DNA of 43,751 nucleotides from Lachnospiraceae bacterium UBA7179 (GCA_002491195.1 DKVL01000080.1:14976-58726); one strand, 5' to 3'. Counted from the stretch's first letter, positions 32,839 through 42,176 are shown. Notes: generated from the letters alone by a model not told the origin. Numbers and translations are program-made.

Positions 32839-34458
32839 TTACAACGTACGCCCGCACTCCATCCTCGCCTTGTATTCTAAGCATAGCATTGTGATATCAT
32901 CAAACTGCGGGGCATCCCCCACGAACTCATCCAGATCCATTTTGATTTTTGGCAGCAACTCCGACGGCGTGAGAGTCGCATTTTTACAGAGCACATTTTC
33001 CAACCGCTCCATCCCATAGAACTCGTTACTCTTATTGGCTGCCTCCGGGATGCCATCTGTGTACTGGAAGATCTTATCTCCTACTTCTAACTGCATGGAA
33101 CCGCACTGGTAGCGTATGTCCTCAATCCCGGCAAGGACAAAACCTGCTTTGATCTTATAGGGCTCAAACACCCCGCCCTTTTTGCACAAAAAGGGGATCT
33201 CATGACCTGCATTGACAAACTGAAACTCCCCTGTCACAAGGTCTAACACACCCTCAAAGGCGGTGATGAACATTCCTTCTGAGTTAGACTTGCACAGCAG
33301 ATTGTTCACCTCTGTAAACACCTCGCCTAAATCTCTTCCAGGCTTTGTATGATCTTTGATCAGCGTCTTGCCGATCACCATAAAGAGTGCAGCAGGTACT
33401 CCTTTTCCAGAAACATCCGCCATGACAATAGCAAGATGACTATTGTCCACCATGAAGAAATCATAAAAATCGCCGCCCACTTCCTTTGCCGGATTCATGC
33501 TTGCATAGATGTCAAATTCCTTCCTGTCCGGAAATGCCGGAAAAATTCTTGGCAGCATGTCTGCCTGTATCTTCGTTGCCACATTCAGTTCCGCACCAAT
33601 TCGTTCTCTTTCTGCGGTAATATTCTTGATATCTGTTATGTACAGCTCCATTCTGTCAATCATATTACCGAAAGAATCGGACAGCCACTTGATCTCATTG
33701 TCCTCCTTGAATGGAACCGGCTCAAGAGTAAGATTTCCCTTTTCATAAGAATCAATATACTTTGTCAATGCAATGATGGGGCTCGTCACACCTGTATCGA
33801 TCACTCTGACCATGATCACAGTAATCACAGCAAGCGCCATGACAATGAAAAAGAGTATTTTCAGCACATAACTGTTAATTTCTTTCTCCACACTGGTCAG
33901 CACATAATCGCCCTCCACCATAGCGGCAACTTCGCCGTTTCTGTCAAAAACAGGCGCCCATACGGAAATGGATCTTCCAAACCCCGCATCCCCGCCATAT
34001 ACGATCTGCGTGGATGCACTCTTTGCTTTCACATCGGGCAGCAGATATGTATATTCTGTTTCCCGATATTCGAAGACAGAACCAAATGCAGAAATATTAT
34101 TCATATCGTCCTGATCAGTATAGGCGTCGATCACATACACGAAATGATCTTCATAAGGTACCATGAGATACAGATAGCTAAGTCCCGACGTGTTTGCCTT
34201 GACATTGTTGAACGTAGAAACCAGCGCATCATATGCCTCATCTGTGCTGCCCGTATCTATATATCGGGCAATCTGATCCCCGTCTATTTCATTGGCCAGC
34301 ATCTTCACAATGCCAAGCGCCTTATCATAATAGAAATTGATATAGGTATCATAAAATGCTTTATAACTTATGACCATCAAAATAACGCTCATCACTGCGA
34401 TCAGCATACATATGATTCTAATGATCTTTCTCCTCAAGCCGATACGTTTCTTTTTCAT
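32839..34458 (-). CDS. Membrane SpoIIE/RsbU-type PP2C phosphatase with Cache-like sensor
   Basis: 539 residues. Membrane helix 1 (about 12-31), an extracytoplasmic sensor domain (about 35-195), helix 2 (199-219), a HAMP domain (about 220-275), a short coiled coil, then a SpoIIE-type PP2C phosphatase with metal-binding GGDFYD (328-333), DVSGKG (348-353), NAGHEIP (416-422) and TDGIPEA (467-473). In partner-switching systems such phosphatases remove phosphate from a STAS protein serine in response to a signal; the STAS protein at 38032 in the same operon is the obvious substrate. GGAGG lies 5 bases before the ATG. All key residues are intact. Confidence 0.93.
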   Translation of the reverse strand: MKKKRIGLRRKIIRIICMLIAVMSVILMVISYKAFYDTYINFYYDKALGIVKMLANEIDGDQIARYIDTGSTDEAYDALVSTFNNVKANTSGLSYLYLMVPYEDHFVYVIDAYTDQDDMNNISAFGSVFEYRETEYTYLLPDVKAKSASTQIVYGGDAGFGRSISVWAPVFDRNGEVAAMVEGDYVLTSVEKEINSYVLKILFFIVMALAVITVIMVRVIDTGVTSPIIALTKYIDSYEKGNLTLEPVPFKEDNEIKWLSDSFGNMIDRMELYITDIKNITAERERIGAELNVATKIQADMLPRIFPAFPDRKEFDIYASMNPAKEVGGDFYDFFMVDNSHLAIVMADVSGKGVPAALFMVIGKTLIKDHTKPGRDLGEVFTEVNNLLCKSNSEGMFITAFEGVLDLVTGEFQFVNAGHEIPFLCKKGGVFEPYKIKAGFVLAGIEDIRYQCGSMQLEVGDKIFQYTDGIPEAANKSNEFYGMERLENVLCKNATLTPSELLPKIKMDLDEFVGDAPQFDDITMLCLEYKARMECGRTL

Positions 34459-34489
34459 TGCCGCCTCCGTTCCTATCTCTGCTCTGTCA

Positions 34490-35050
34490 TCACTCTTTTA
34501 CTTCCAGAAGTTCTACCAGCGCGCCGCAGCTGCAGTCATCGCCGCATATGGGACATTTGATGTGATATTGTTTCAAGTCTTTATAAAACAGGGGAATCCT
34601 TTTCTGATACACCGCTTCCCCGATTCCTCTTAACGGCTTTTGGGCCGGAATGCTGCCATCAGGATAAATCCATAATTCCACCAGCGCCAGCGCAACTTTT
34701 TTGCGAAGAAGCGCTTGTTTCATCCGGCGGACCAGCTCTCCCGCAACCCCTTTCTCCCGATAAGCTTCCAACACCAGCAGTCCGTCAGGCGTATACAGTT
34801 TCCTGTCTCCTGCCACTTTCCGAATCTCGCTTTCCAGTTCAGGGTGAGGATAGGTGAAGCCAATCCCGCCCTGTCCTGAGAAAAATCCTACCAGCTGATC
34901 GCCGTCACAGGCCTTCATGCCCAGATAATCGCCAGTATGAAATTCCGCCCGCATTGCGTTGCGAATATAACCGCCGCTGTTCAGGTAAATCTCGTACAAT
35001 GCGATAACCTGATCTAAATCGTTTTCTTCTATACAGGAATATGTAACCAC
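34490..35050 (-). CDS. GNAT-family N-acetyltransferase with Cys-rich tail
   Basis: 186 residues. The core LYTPDGLLVLEAYREKGVAGELVRRMKQAL has the GNAT V-x-x-x-x-R-x-x-G-x-A/G acetyl-CoA loop. Residues about 168-176 (CPICGDDCSCG) add a cysteine cluster able to bind zinc, not usual for GNAT enzymes. It starts at GTG 35050 with GGAGG 5 bases upstream and lies between the MFS-sensor fusion (19-base gap) and the phosphatase (31-base gap), so it belongs to the same operon. The acceptor is unknown; it might modify a substrate of the transporters or a signalling protein (inference). Confidence 0.7.
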   Translation of the reverse strand: MVTYSCIEENDLDQVIALYEIYLNSGGYIRNAMRAEFHTGDYLGMKACDGDQLVGFFSGQGGIGFTYPHPELESEIRKVAGDRKLYTPDGLLVLEAYREKGVAGELVRRMKQALLRKKVALALVELWIYPDGSIPAQKPLRGIGEAVYQKRIPLFYKDLKQYHIKCPICGDDCSCGALVELLEVKE

Positions 35051-35069
35051 TCCAACCTCCCTACTTCAA

Positions 35070-38003
35070 CTACTTCCAGTCATGCCGCCTCAGCGGCACA
35101 AACACTCCGTGAAGAACGCTGCCCAAAAACAGACAAACCAATAAAAACATCAAAAGAAACAGTACAAAAATACCGTTTCGATCTCCCAGTGTGAGAGCCG
35201 CACCATAAATAACCGGTCCAAGCGTCTGCCCGGTATTTTCAAACATGGCATAAATTCCCATTGCATTTCCCATTCCCACCTCGGAACACTCATCCAACCC
35301 TTCGAAATAAGTATACTGGCAAGTGTACGCAAAGGAAATCACCACAGCCAGAATGATCATCCCCGCAAAGACACTGGCCGGATTTGGAAACAGGGCAAAC
35401 AATGCCATATTAAAAGCCATACAAAGACTAGCCAAAACCACACTCTTCTTCGCCCCAAGCGTCCTTAACAGATGTTTCGAGAGCAGCGGTCCTATATAGA
35501 TCACAAGCATCCCACAGCCAAGATAGATCCGCCCGATGGTCACTTCATCAACGCCAAACTGTTCCACGTACAACGGAAAGAAATATTCCCGATAGGACAG
35601 GGACATCATAAAAGGAACCAGAATCAGCGCAAAAAAGGCCATGATACGCTTTTGAAACAGAAACTGAACAATACGCATCCGCCCTTGTGTCTCTTTCCTG
35701 CCGTTCCCTAATTTTACATTTTGCGCCTGTATCGTGAGAAGCAGTCCAAATCCTAAGAACAGAGCGCCAGCCAGATATACGATTCTGTAATCCGCAAACG
35801 TCAAAATGATCGATCCAAGCCCTGCCCCGATCGTGACGCCCGAAAGCACCCCTGCCGAGACATCGGCAAAAGCGGACTCTACAGATTCATCACTGCCACC
35901 CATAGACGCCATTGTATTGGAAGTCACATACACAAGCCCCATCCCCATACCGATCAATAGTTTTCCTGTCAGGATTCCCATATAGCCGGGAACAGACAGA
36001 CAGATGATAAAACCTGCCATCTGCCCCAAAAGCCCCAGCTGCATGATCCTCCGTACGCCAAATTTCTCCGCCAGCCTGCCGCCGCACGTTGAAAAGATGG
36101 CTGCCATCATAAGCTGCAAGGATATCGGAAGCGCAATGGCAAGTTCCCTCGATACAGGGAATACGTCTGTATAGAGTCTGGAACACAGGATCGCGATAAA
36201 AGCATCCTGCATGGAATCTGTCATATAAGACAGAAAAACCATCAGCCGTATCGGCATCTGCTGCGTAATATCCCACTGATCTTTTGGTATTCCCTTTCTT
36301 TTCTCGAAAAAGGAAAGGACAAAAATGCACTCTAATACCAGCATGATCATGACGCCACAGCTGCAGATGACCGTAATGATATTTTCCACCACCAGATCTC
36401 TTTTTTCCTGCACCGCCTTGTCAAGACTGGATCCCACTTCAATAAACGCAATGATGGAACCACTGTCATCCCTCACAGGCAGCAGCGTAAACATCCATGA
36501 GCCGTAGGAACTGATCTCGCTGACCGTATAAGTTTCTCCCGTCACCAGAACCTGCGTATATTCGTTGTCGCCAAACTCATAGATCGGCTGCCCGCATACC
36601 GTCGTGTCTTCATAGTCCATCAGACAGTTGATTGTTTTACCATCTGTCGTATAGATCGCATAGTAATAGTATGCCTCGTGATCATAACTGGTCGATATCA
36701 TCCGATCCAGTTTGTTCTTGATCTCCATATAATCCTCTGAATGGTAATCGGACAGCTTTCCCAGCCGCTTCAATTGCTCTGCGTCTACCTGCTGTCTGAG
36801 ACTTTCTGCGAAAATCTGCATACTGTCCATCGTCAATCTGTCCTGATGCTCCATCATGGAGGAAATCGAAGAATAAGACGCGATTGCCGCCACAATTACA
36901 GAAGAAATAACTACCAGCGCAATTCTGCTGATCCCGGATTTATCCGGCATGCCTCGCACAATCTTCACGATGACAGCGATGACCACAACAACTGCCACGA
37001 TCACTACCATGACCAGCAAAATCCAGAAAAGCGCCACGATCAGACCGTTTCCGACAATAGCTCTATCCCACACGGTCGGTGTCATATCCGAAACATCCAG
37101 ACTGATATATCGCTCGTTATCAGTTGCGAGAATAGTCCTGCCATCCTCTGACAGCCAAATCGCATAGAGTATGTTATCACCCTGGTAGACGGCCTTTGCC
37201 TGATCAGGGGCATCCAGAGAAAAATGCATGATACTGCCTGTCTGTAAATCTGTATAATACGCCTGCCCGCCCACGGATGTAATGTTCCATGGGATCTGAT
37301 TTGGGGCGGAACATGGAACTTCTGACCAGTTCCCGTTGCACAGGGAATCATAATAAATTTCGCCTAACCGGGTAGTAATGATCAGCGTTTCTTCTGCTAC
37401 ATCATAGGCAGCATCGCTTACATATAACGAACAGGGAACTTCCGCTAACTTCTCCGCCAGACAGACTTCATCTGCCGTATCGATCCTGTATAAATCAATC
37501 CGCTCGTCTTCCCTCTTCAGAAAATATACACAGCCTTCATACTCCTGCAGTTCCAGGATACCGCCATACTGCAGGGGCGGATTTTCACTGAGTGCATAAT
37601 CAAACTCATATACGATTTCCCGCCGATGCCCTGTTATTTTGATAATACGCTCTTTTTGTATACGGTTGCCCTGTTCCCCTGAGATTACATCGGCTATGTA
37701 GATACTGCCCAAATCATCGCCGCAGACATGGGCGGCATAGAAAAAATCTGCTCTTTTGCTTCCTCCGGAAAGTTTACGGATCAGTTCCCCTCTGCTATTT
37801 AGGATAATTATCGTTTTTTTGCCCTGATCGATCACATAAGTGTTACCGTTACTCCCCTGCGCAGCCTCACTGACCGACTCGAATACATATTCTTTCATAA
37901 AAGGACGCTGGGATACCGCCTCGCGATTCCAATACAAAAAAGCCGCCAGACATACCACGACCAGCATACAGCCGGCAATGCGGATCCATTTTCTCTTTTC
38001 CAT
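35070..38003 (-). CDS. MFS transporter fused to extracytoplasmic propeller and Cache-like sensor
   Basis: 977 residues in four parts. (1) A membrane helix at 8-25. (2) A beta-propeller-like extracytoplasmic region, about 37-310, with repeats such as GNTYVIDQGKKTIIILNSRG and GSIYIADV. (3) Helices at 320-348 and 360-380, an extracytoplasmic sensor domain (385-535, with YYYYAIYTTDGKTINCLMDY) and a helix at 540-565. (4) A 12-helix MFS transporter (about 580-965; FGVRRIMQLGLLGQMAGF is the loop 2-3 motif). A sensor with the same plan occurs in the SpoIIE phosphatase of the operon. Such a sensor-transporter fusion suggests regulated transport. Substrate unknown. AGGTG precedes the ATG. Confidence 0.85.
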   Translation of the reverse strand: MEKRKWIRIAGCMLVVVCLAAFLYWNREAVSQRPFMKEYVFESVSEAAQGSNGNTYVIDQGKKTIIILNSRGELIRKLSGGSKRADFFYAAHVCGDDLGSIYIADVISGEQGNRIQKERIIKITGHRREIVYEFDYALSENPPLQYGGILELQEYEGCVYFLKREDERIDLYRIDTADEVCLAEKLAEVPCSLYVSDAAYDVAEETLIITTRLGEIYYDSLCNGNWSEVPCSAPNQIPWNITSVGGQAYYTDLQTGSIMHFSLDAPDQAKAVYQGDNILYAIWLSEDGRTILATDNERYISLDVSDMTPTVWDRAIVGNGLIVALFWILLVMVVIVAVVVVIAVIVKIVRGMPDKSGISRIALVVISSVIVAAIASYSSISSMMEHQDRLTMDSMQIFAESLRQQVDAEQLKRLGKLSDYHSEDYMEIKNKLDRMISTSYDHEAYYYYAIYTTDGKTINCLMDYEDTTVCGQPIYEFGDNEYTQVLVTGETYTVSEISSYGSWMFTLLPVRDDSGSIIAFIEVGSSLDKAVQEKRDLVVENIITVICSCGVMIMLVLECIFVLSFFEKRKGIPKDQWDITQQMPIRLMVFLSYMTDSMQDAFIAILCSRLYTDVFPVSRELAIALPISLQLMMAAIFSTCGGRLAEKFGVRRIMQLGLLGQMAGFIICLSVPGYMGILTGKLLIGMGMGLVYVTSNTMASMGGSDESVESAFADVSAGVLSGVTIGAGLGSIILTFADYRIVYLAGALFLGFGLLLTIQAQNVKLGNGRKETQGRMRIVQFLFQKRIMAFFALILVPFMMSLSYREYFFPLYVEQFGVDEVTIGRIYLGCGMLVIYIGPLLSKHLLRTLGAKKSVVLASLCMAFNMALFALFPNPASVFAGMIILAVVISFAYTCQYTYFEGLDECSEVGMGNAMGIYAMFENTGQTLGPVIYGAALTLGDRNGIFVLFLLMFLLVCLFLGSVLHGVFVPLRRHDWK

Positions 38004-38031
38004 CTGTTTACACCTGTACCATAATGCTGCC

Positions 38032-38328
38032 TTAGATTATTGTTAAAATATCCGCAAACCCTGTAACCTCAAAAATCTCCATGATCATATCGTTTACATT
38101 CGCCACCTTCATGCTGCCCTGTTTGTTCATCGTCTTCTGCGCACCCAGCAGCACGCGCAATCCCGCCGATGACAGATAGTCCAGCGCCGCCATGTCAATC
38201 GTCAGCTCCGCTACTCCCTCAAGGGAATTTGCAAACACGCTGTCAAGCTCCGGCGCTGTGCTTGTGTCAAGCCGTCCTTCCAATGCCACTGTTAAGTTGT
38301 TTCCATTTTGGATTTTTGTAATTCTCAT
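38032..38328 (-). CDS. STAS-domain protein (SpoIIAA/RsbV-like)
   Basis: 98 residues, a complete single STAS domain: TVALEGRLDTSTAPELDS, ELTIDMAALDYLSSAGLRVLL, then the helix after the loop and EIFEVTGFADIL. Ser54 in LSSAGL lines up with the regulatory serine that RsbW/SpoIIAB kinases phosphorylate and SpoIIE/RsbU phosphatases dephosphorylate. Both kinds of partner are encoded within 6 kb. AAGGAAG lies 7 bases before the ATG, and 59 bases separate it from the kinase upstream. Confidence 0.92.
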   Translation of the reverse strand: MRITKIQNGNNLTVALEGRLDTSTAPELDSVFANSLEGVAELTIDMAALDYLSSAGLRVLLGAQKTMNKQGSMKVANVNDMIMEIFEVTGFADILTII

Positions 38329-38387
38329 GTATTTACTTCCTTTCTTGTTCTTAATAATTTATTTCAATCAATAAATCATAAGCTTGT

Positions 38388-38801
38388 TCATTCCGATATA
38401 TTCTTCTTAATACGCAAAATATTCTGTCCATCCTGATACTCATAAGAAACTTCATCCATTGTCGCCTTCACCATATAGATTCCCAAACCGCCAATTTCAC
38501 GCTCGTCAACGGAAAGCGTGATGTCCGGGTCTGCTTTGGCAAGCGGATCGTATGGGATGCCGCTGTCTATGAATGTTATCGCGACCGCAAGCGGGTTCTC
38601 CGCCGTCTCTACACGCACCGCTGCACTGCCAGTTTCGGGATTGTAAGCATAGTAGGCAATATTACTGAAAATCTCTTCAACCGCTACATCGACCTTCCTC
38701 TGCGTCCTCATCGGGCAGTCAAGCTGTTCTAACTGCGCATTCACAAATTCCAACACTTTAGACACATTTTCAATTGTTGCGTCAACAGTCAATTCTTTCA
38801 T
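38388..38801 (-). CDS. RsbW/SpoIIAB-like serine kinase (HATPase_c_2)
   Basis: 137 residues with the Bergerat fold of anti-sigma-factor kinases: N box VEEIFSNIAYYAYN (E43, N47), G1 DSGIPYDP (D79), and G2 GGLGIYMVK (104-112). Such proteins bind a sigma factor or another target and, with ATP, phosphorylate a STAS antagonist. The STAS gene follows directly. The sigma-binding surface cannot be judged, and no sigma factor gene is in the window. GGAGGATG lies 5 bases before the ATG. Confidence 0.92.
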   Translation of the reverse strand: MKELTVDATIENVSKVLEFVNAQLEQLDCPMRTQRKVDVAVEEIFSNIAYYAYNPETGSAAVRVETAENPLAVAITFIDSGIPYDPLAKADPDITLSVDEREIGGLGIYMVKATMDEVSYEYQDGQNILRIKKNISE

Positions 38802-38840
38802 GATTCATCCTCCATGCTTCCAGGAACCCGCAAATTTCTG

Positions 38841-39335
38841 CTATCGAAACCTGTCAAGAGACTGCCCCCTGATACTGTACTGCATAATTTTATCCCTGAG
38901 CTCGTTTGTCCTTTTCTTGTTGATATGATCCTTTTCATAAAGATCATCGAGCAACAGTTCTACATTCTTCTGCATAACCTGAAAACTCTGCGCCATGCTT
39001 TTCATAATATCCACCGCATTTCTCGGATAATTCGCCATAAATTGCTCCACAGAGTCCTTTGTAACCTTCATCAGAAGAACATCGTCATATGCCACAGCCG
39101 TGTAGATACAGGGCTGTTCGGAAAATACGTTCATCTCGCCAAAACACCTTGGCTTTGAGTAGATCCCCACAATATGCTCATCCTCTTCCCCATATCGCAT
39201 ATAGATCACTACAGATCCAGATAAAATCTTATACATTATATCACATTTTTCTCCTTCGCGCATTATGATTTCATCCGCGCTGAATTTCTGCATTGCACCG
39301 TTTTTGTTTAATCCATCCTGTTCCATTTTCGCCAT
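38841..39335 (-). CDS. Cyclic-nucleotide-binding-fold protein without DNA-binding domain
   Basis: 164 residues. A cNMP-binding beta-roll (about 16-120) with FSADEIIMREGEKCDIMYKILSGSV and the cassette FGEMNVFSEQPCIYTAVA. The arginine that normally contacts the phosphate of cAMP (in P-R-x-A-T) is a cysteine here, so canonical cAMP binding is doubtful. After it comes a helical tail (SFQVMQKNVELLLDDLYEKDHINKKRTNELRDKI) but no Crp-type helix-turn-helix. It therefore likely acts by protein contact inside the signalling operon. GGAGGAAGG precedes the ATG. Confidence 0.85.
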   Translation of the reverse strand: MAKMEQDGLNKNGAMQKFSADEIIMREGEKCDIMYKILSGSVVIYMRYGEEDEHIVGIYSKPRCFGEMNVFSEQPCIYTAVAYDDVLLMKVTKDSVEQFMANYPRNAVDIMKSMAQSFQVMQKNVELLLDDLYEKDHINKKRTNELRDKIMQYSIRGQSLDRFR

Positions 39336-39377
39336 CGTTTCCTTCCTCCAACTTTTTATATTCCTTATCTGCCCTTT

Positions 39378-39395
39378 TTGTTAACAGTTCCTAAG
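39378..39395. repeat. Arm of the AGGAACTGTT repeat at the MATE gene stop
   Basis: TTGTTAACAGTTCCTAAG matches the right arm of the 163-bp palindrome (TTGTTAACAGTTCCTTAAG). On the minus strand it supplies the TAG stop codon of the MATE fusion gene. No second arm is seen nearby. Confidence 0.5.
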
Positions 39396-41160
39396 TATTT
39401 GATTTGTTCAGAACAATGATCAGTACATTGAGTCCCATATTGCGCGAGTAATCAAATCGATCGGCAATGGACGAAACCATTTTGATGCCAAACTGACCTT
39501 CCTGGTCAGTCTGGTCCGCTGTATTCAGGTAATTCGAAGGATCAAATGCTGCTCCATTATCGCGCATACGTATCATGACAGACTCTGGTTTATCTACAAT
39601 CAGCACGTCAAACCATTTCTTCTCTCCCGGCTTAAAAGCATGCTGCACCACATTACCGGCCATTTCTTCTATACACAGGGAAATCTCATTGAGCGTTTTT
39701 TCATCGATATTGTGATGATGCCCTAATTGATAGATATTCGATGAAATATTCATGACCTCATCCATACTGTTCCCAATGGAGAGCTCCAATCTGTCTTTCG
39801 GATTTCCTCCGAAATCTTCTGCCAATAGCATATAGGAAGAAATTTTCAGGGAAAATTTCCTGTTTTTCTGTGTGACATACACTACGATCACAAGCAGCGT
39901 CAATATTTCCCCAAGAAGGAACGCGATCCACACGCCGGTACTCCCCAGCGGTCTGATCAATAGAAACGCCATCATCACAGTGAACACCAGATTCTCGAGT
40001 ATGCAGATCAACGTGGCCAGACCTGTTTTCTTAGTACTTTGATAGAAATTCATCAGTACATTGTTCAGCAAAGCGACAGGCATCCCAACCGCAAACAACC
40101 GTATCGCCAGATTTGACATCGCTCTGATATCCGGCTCCGTAACTCCAAACGCGTTTGTTAAAATTGCCGGGAACAAAAGCAGTATCACTGCTGCAATACC
40201 GCTGAGCGTCAGCCCGATCTTCAAGGTTGTTTTCAACGCGTCCTTAAGCGCTGTCCCGTCCTCCTCCCCGTAGAACATACCCACTACCGGAATGACTGCC
40301 TGCCCGATCCCGACAACCAATGCGCCCATGATATTATTGGCCTGCGTCCGGACATTCAGCGCTGTAACCGCACCCACGCTGACCGCTGTCACCATAAGAT
40401 TATTGAGAAACATTACTTTTAGGGTATCGCTAATCCGGCTGACCGCTGTGGGCGCTCCGGTAACGATTATGGAGGAAAGTTCTTTGAACGCACCTCTGAC
40501 GGGCACCAGCTTTAAGGTGCTGTAGGATTTGATAAAATGCGAGCAGCCGACGAAAACTGCAATATAATAGCTGATCGCTGTTGCCAACGCCATGCCAAAC
40601 ATCCCTTTATGCAGTACCAGCACCATGACAAGGTCCAGTGCAATATTACATGCAGACATAACAATGATACATATGATCGGAAGTCTGGGAGATCCGTCAA
40701 TACGGATAAACCCCATCAGCGCCGTCATCATAATCGTAGGAAGCGCACCTAAAAAATAACCATGCAGATACTGCGTGGTCAATTCCTTCAATACTCCCTT
40801 TGCCCCCAAAACGTCCGCAATCTGTGATGTGAAAAGCAACCCGCCAGCAGTAAGGAGCAGGCCTGCAGTCAATGCAAAAAACATCGTAACAGTAAATATA
40901 TGGCAGACTTGTTCTCTGTCCCCTCTGCCCATAGCCTGTGAGGCCCTTGCGGTACCTCCCCCTGAACAGATATTTCCGAAAGCGGACAGGAGCAGACTTA
41001 CAGGCCCCACAACTCCCATCGCCCCCAGCGCGTCCGGGCCAAGGTACCTGCCGACGATGATATTATCAATCAGCATTCCTACCGTCGCTGTCAAAGCGGA
41101 CAGGATGGAAACCGTCACAAAAGAATAATATAACTTCCGTACAATATAATCATTCCTCAT
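39391..41160 (-). CDS. MATE efflux transporter fused to an RsbW-like HATPase domain
   Basis: 589 residues. Residues 1-430 form a 12-helix MATE/NorM-type transporter (GMLIDNIIVGRYLGPDALGA in helix 1, GMFYGEEDGTALKDALKTTL between halves). Residues about 455-589 are a complete HATPase_c_2 domain: helix SIGNSMDEVMNISSNIY, N box CIEEMAGNVVQHAF (E499, N503), G1 MRDNGAAFDP (D534) and G2 GQFGIKMVSSIAD. It could bind ATP and a STAS protein, so the transporter may be a target or an input of the partner switch. GGAGGAATGGC precedes the ATG, 17 bases after the phosphotransferase stop. The exported substrate is unknown. Confidence 0.92.
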   Translation of the reverse strand: MRNDYIVRKLYYSFVTVSILSALTATVGMLIDNIIVGRYLGPDALGAMGVVGPVSLLLSAFGNICSGGGTARASQAMGRGDREQVCHIFTVTMFFALTAGLLLTAGGLLFTSQIADVLGAKGVLKELTTQYLHGYFLGALPTIMMTALMGFIRIDGSPRLPIICIIVMSACNIALDLVMVLVLHKGMFGMALATAISYYIAVFVGCSHFIKSYSTLKLVPVRGAFKELSSIIVTGAPTAVSRISDTLKVMFLNNLMVTAVSVGAVTALNVRTQANNIMGALVVGIGQAVIPVVGMFYGEEDGTALKDALKTTLKIGLTLSGIAAVILLLFPAILTNAFGVTEPDIRAMSNLAIRLFAVGMPVALLNNVLMNFYQSTKKTGLATLICILENLVFTVMMAFLLIRPLGSTGVWIAFLLGEILTLLVIVVYVTQKNRKFSLKISSYMLLAEDFGGNPKDRLELSIGNSMDEVMNISSNIYQLGHHHNIDEKTLNEISLCIEEMAGNVVQHAFKPGEKKWFDVLIVDKPESVMIRMRDNGAAFDPSNYLNTADQTDQEGQFGIKMVSSIADRFDYSRNMGLNVLIIVLNKSNT

Positions 41161-41177
41161 GCCATTCCTCCATACTA

Positions 41178-42176
41178 CTATCCTTCCTTACCACCTGACC
41201 GGTTCTTTAACGCCACAGTCATTGCATCCAATGCATCATCCTGAGATATGATATAGCCTAAAAACTGCTTGATCTGTTCCAGATTATTCACAACGCCGCA
41301 CTCATCAATCTCCAAAAGCGACATGTAAGCCATTGCCACGCGATATGTAATAAACAATTCCAGGTGGTCCCAATAATGTGCATCACATTCCTTATTTAAC
41401 TCATAGCCAATCTTAAAATAGGGAAGTATGTCTTCATAAAGCACTTTTCTGCAATCTTCTCCTGCTTTATATCCCATCAGGAAGCAGGCTTGAACAAAGC
41501 TTGCCACATCATACATATAATTCGCATAGGTACATCCGTCAAAGTCGAACAACCAGATATTATTTTCCTCTACAAAAAAATTATTGATATGAAAATCCCC
41601 ATGGCAAATACCATACTGGCCCAATTCTTCCGGCAGAGAGTCTACCTCCCTTTGGACAGCCAAAATCTTTTTTTCTATTTCATCTGGTATTTTTTCTTTT
41701 ACGCGGTTTATCAATTCTTCAAACGTGTCGCTCATTTTTTTGCGGCTATACCGAATCCCCAGTTCTCTTTCGTTGGTGCTGACATGATGGATCGTCCCTA
41801 GCAGGTCGCCCACACAGATAAAAAACATTGGCTTCATCTCCGTAGTTAATTTAATGTTTCCGCGAGCCGTACGGAACATGCTGGCCCGATATAATTTGCC
41901 ATCAATTTCAAACTCCTCAAGCAAAAGTCCATTCAGGGACTCATTGGGCTCGCAAATGGTCTGCTTAAATGGCTTTAAGTCATCCACCCACATCAATTCG
42001 CTCAGGATCTCGCTTCTGGTCTTTTTGGGAGAGATACTCACACGGATCATATATGGCTTTTCTGAAAAGATAAAAGCATAATTTTGCGTTGAATAGCGAC
42101 ATACCGCCTCTTGAATATCTACCCCATACCGTTCCAGCAAAATCTCGCGTATTTTCTGTTTTAAGTCTTCGTTCAT
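41178..42176 (-). CDS. APH/choline-kinase-type phosphotransferase
   Basis: 332 residues. The catalytic loop CHGDFHINNFF (HGDFHINN at 192-199) and the metal motif WLFDFDGCTY (DFD at 211-213) define the aminoglycoside/choline kinase fold. The N-terminal lobe (IFSEKPYMIRVSISPK) is consistent. Sequence alone does not give the substrate; close families include sugar, choline, homoserine and Ser/Thr kinases such as SrkA, and resistance is not implied. It heads the transporter/partner-switch operon. AGGGAG lies 8 bases before the ATG and a promoter lies about 90 bases upstream. Confidence 0.85.
   Translation of the reverse strand: MNEDLKQKIREILLERYGVDIQEAVCRYSTQNYAFIFSEKPYMIRVSISPKKTRSEILSELMWVDDLKPFKQTICEPNESLNGLLLEEFEIDGKLYRASMFRTARGNIKLTTEMKPMFFICVGDLLGTIHHVSTNERELGIRYSRKKMSDTFEELINRVKEKIPDEIEKKILAVQREVDSLPEELGQYGICHGDFHINNFFVEENNIWLFDFDGCTYANYMYDVASFVQACFLMGYKAGEDCRKVLYEDILPYFKIGYELNKECDAHYWDHLELFITYRVAMAYMSLLEIDECGVVNNLEQIKQFLGYIISQDDALDAMTVALKNRSGGKEG

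Noticed and set aside
41178..42176. Calling the phosphotransferase an aminoglycoside-resistance gene
   Set aside because: The kinase motifs are shared by choline, homoserine and protein kinases; nothing visible is specific to aminoglycosides.
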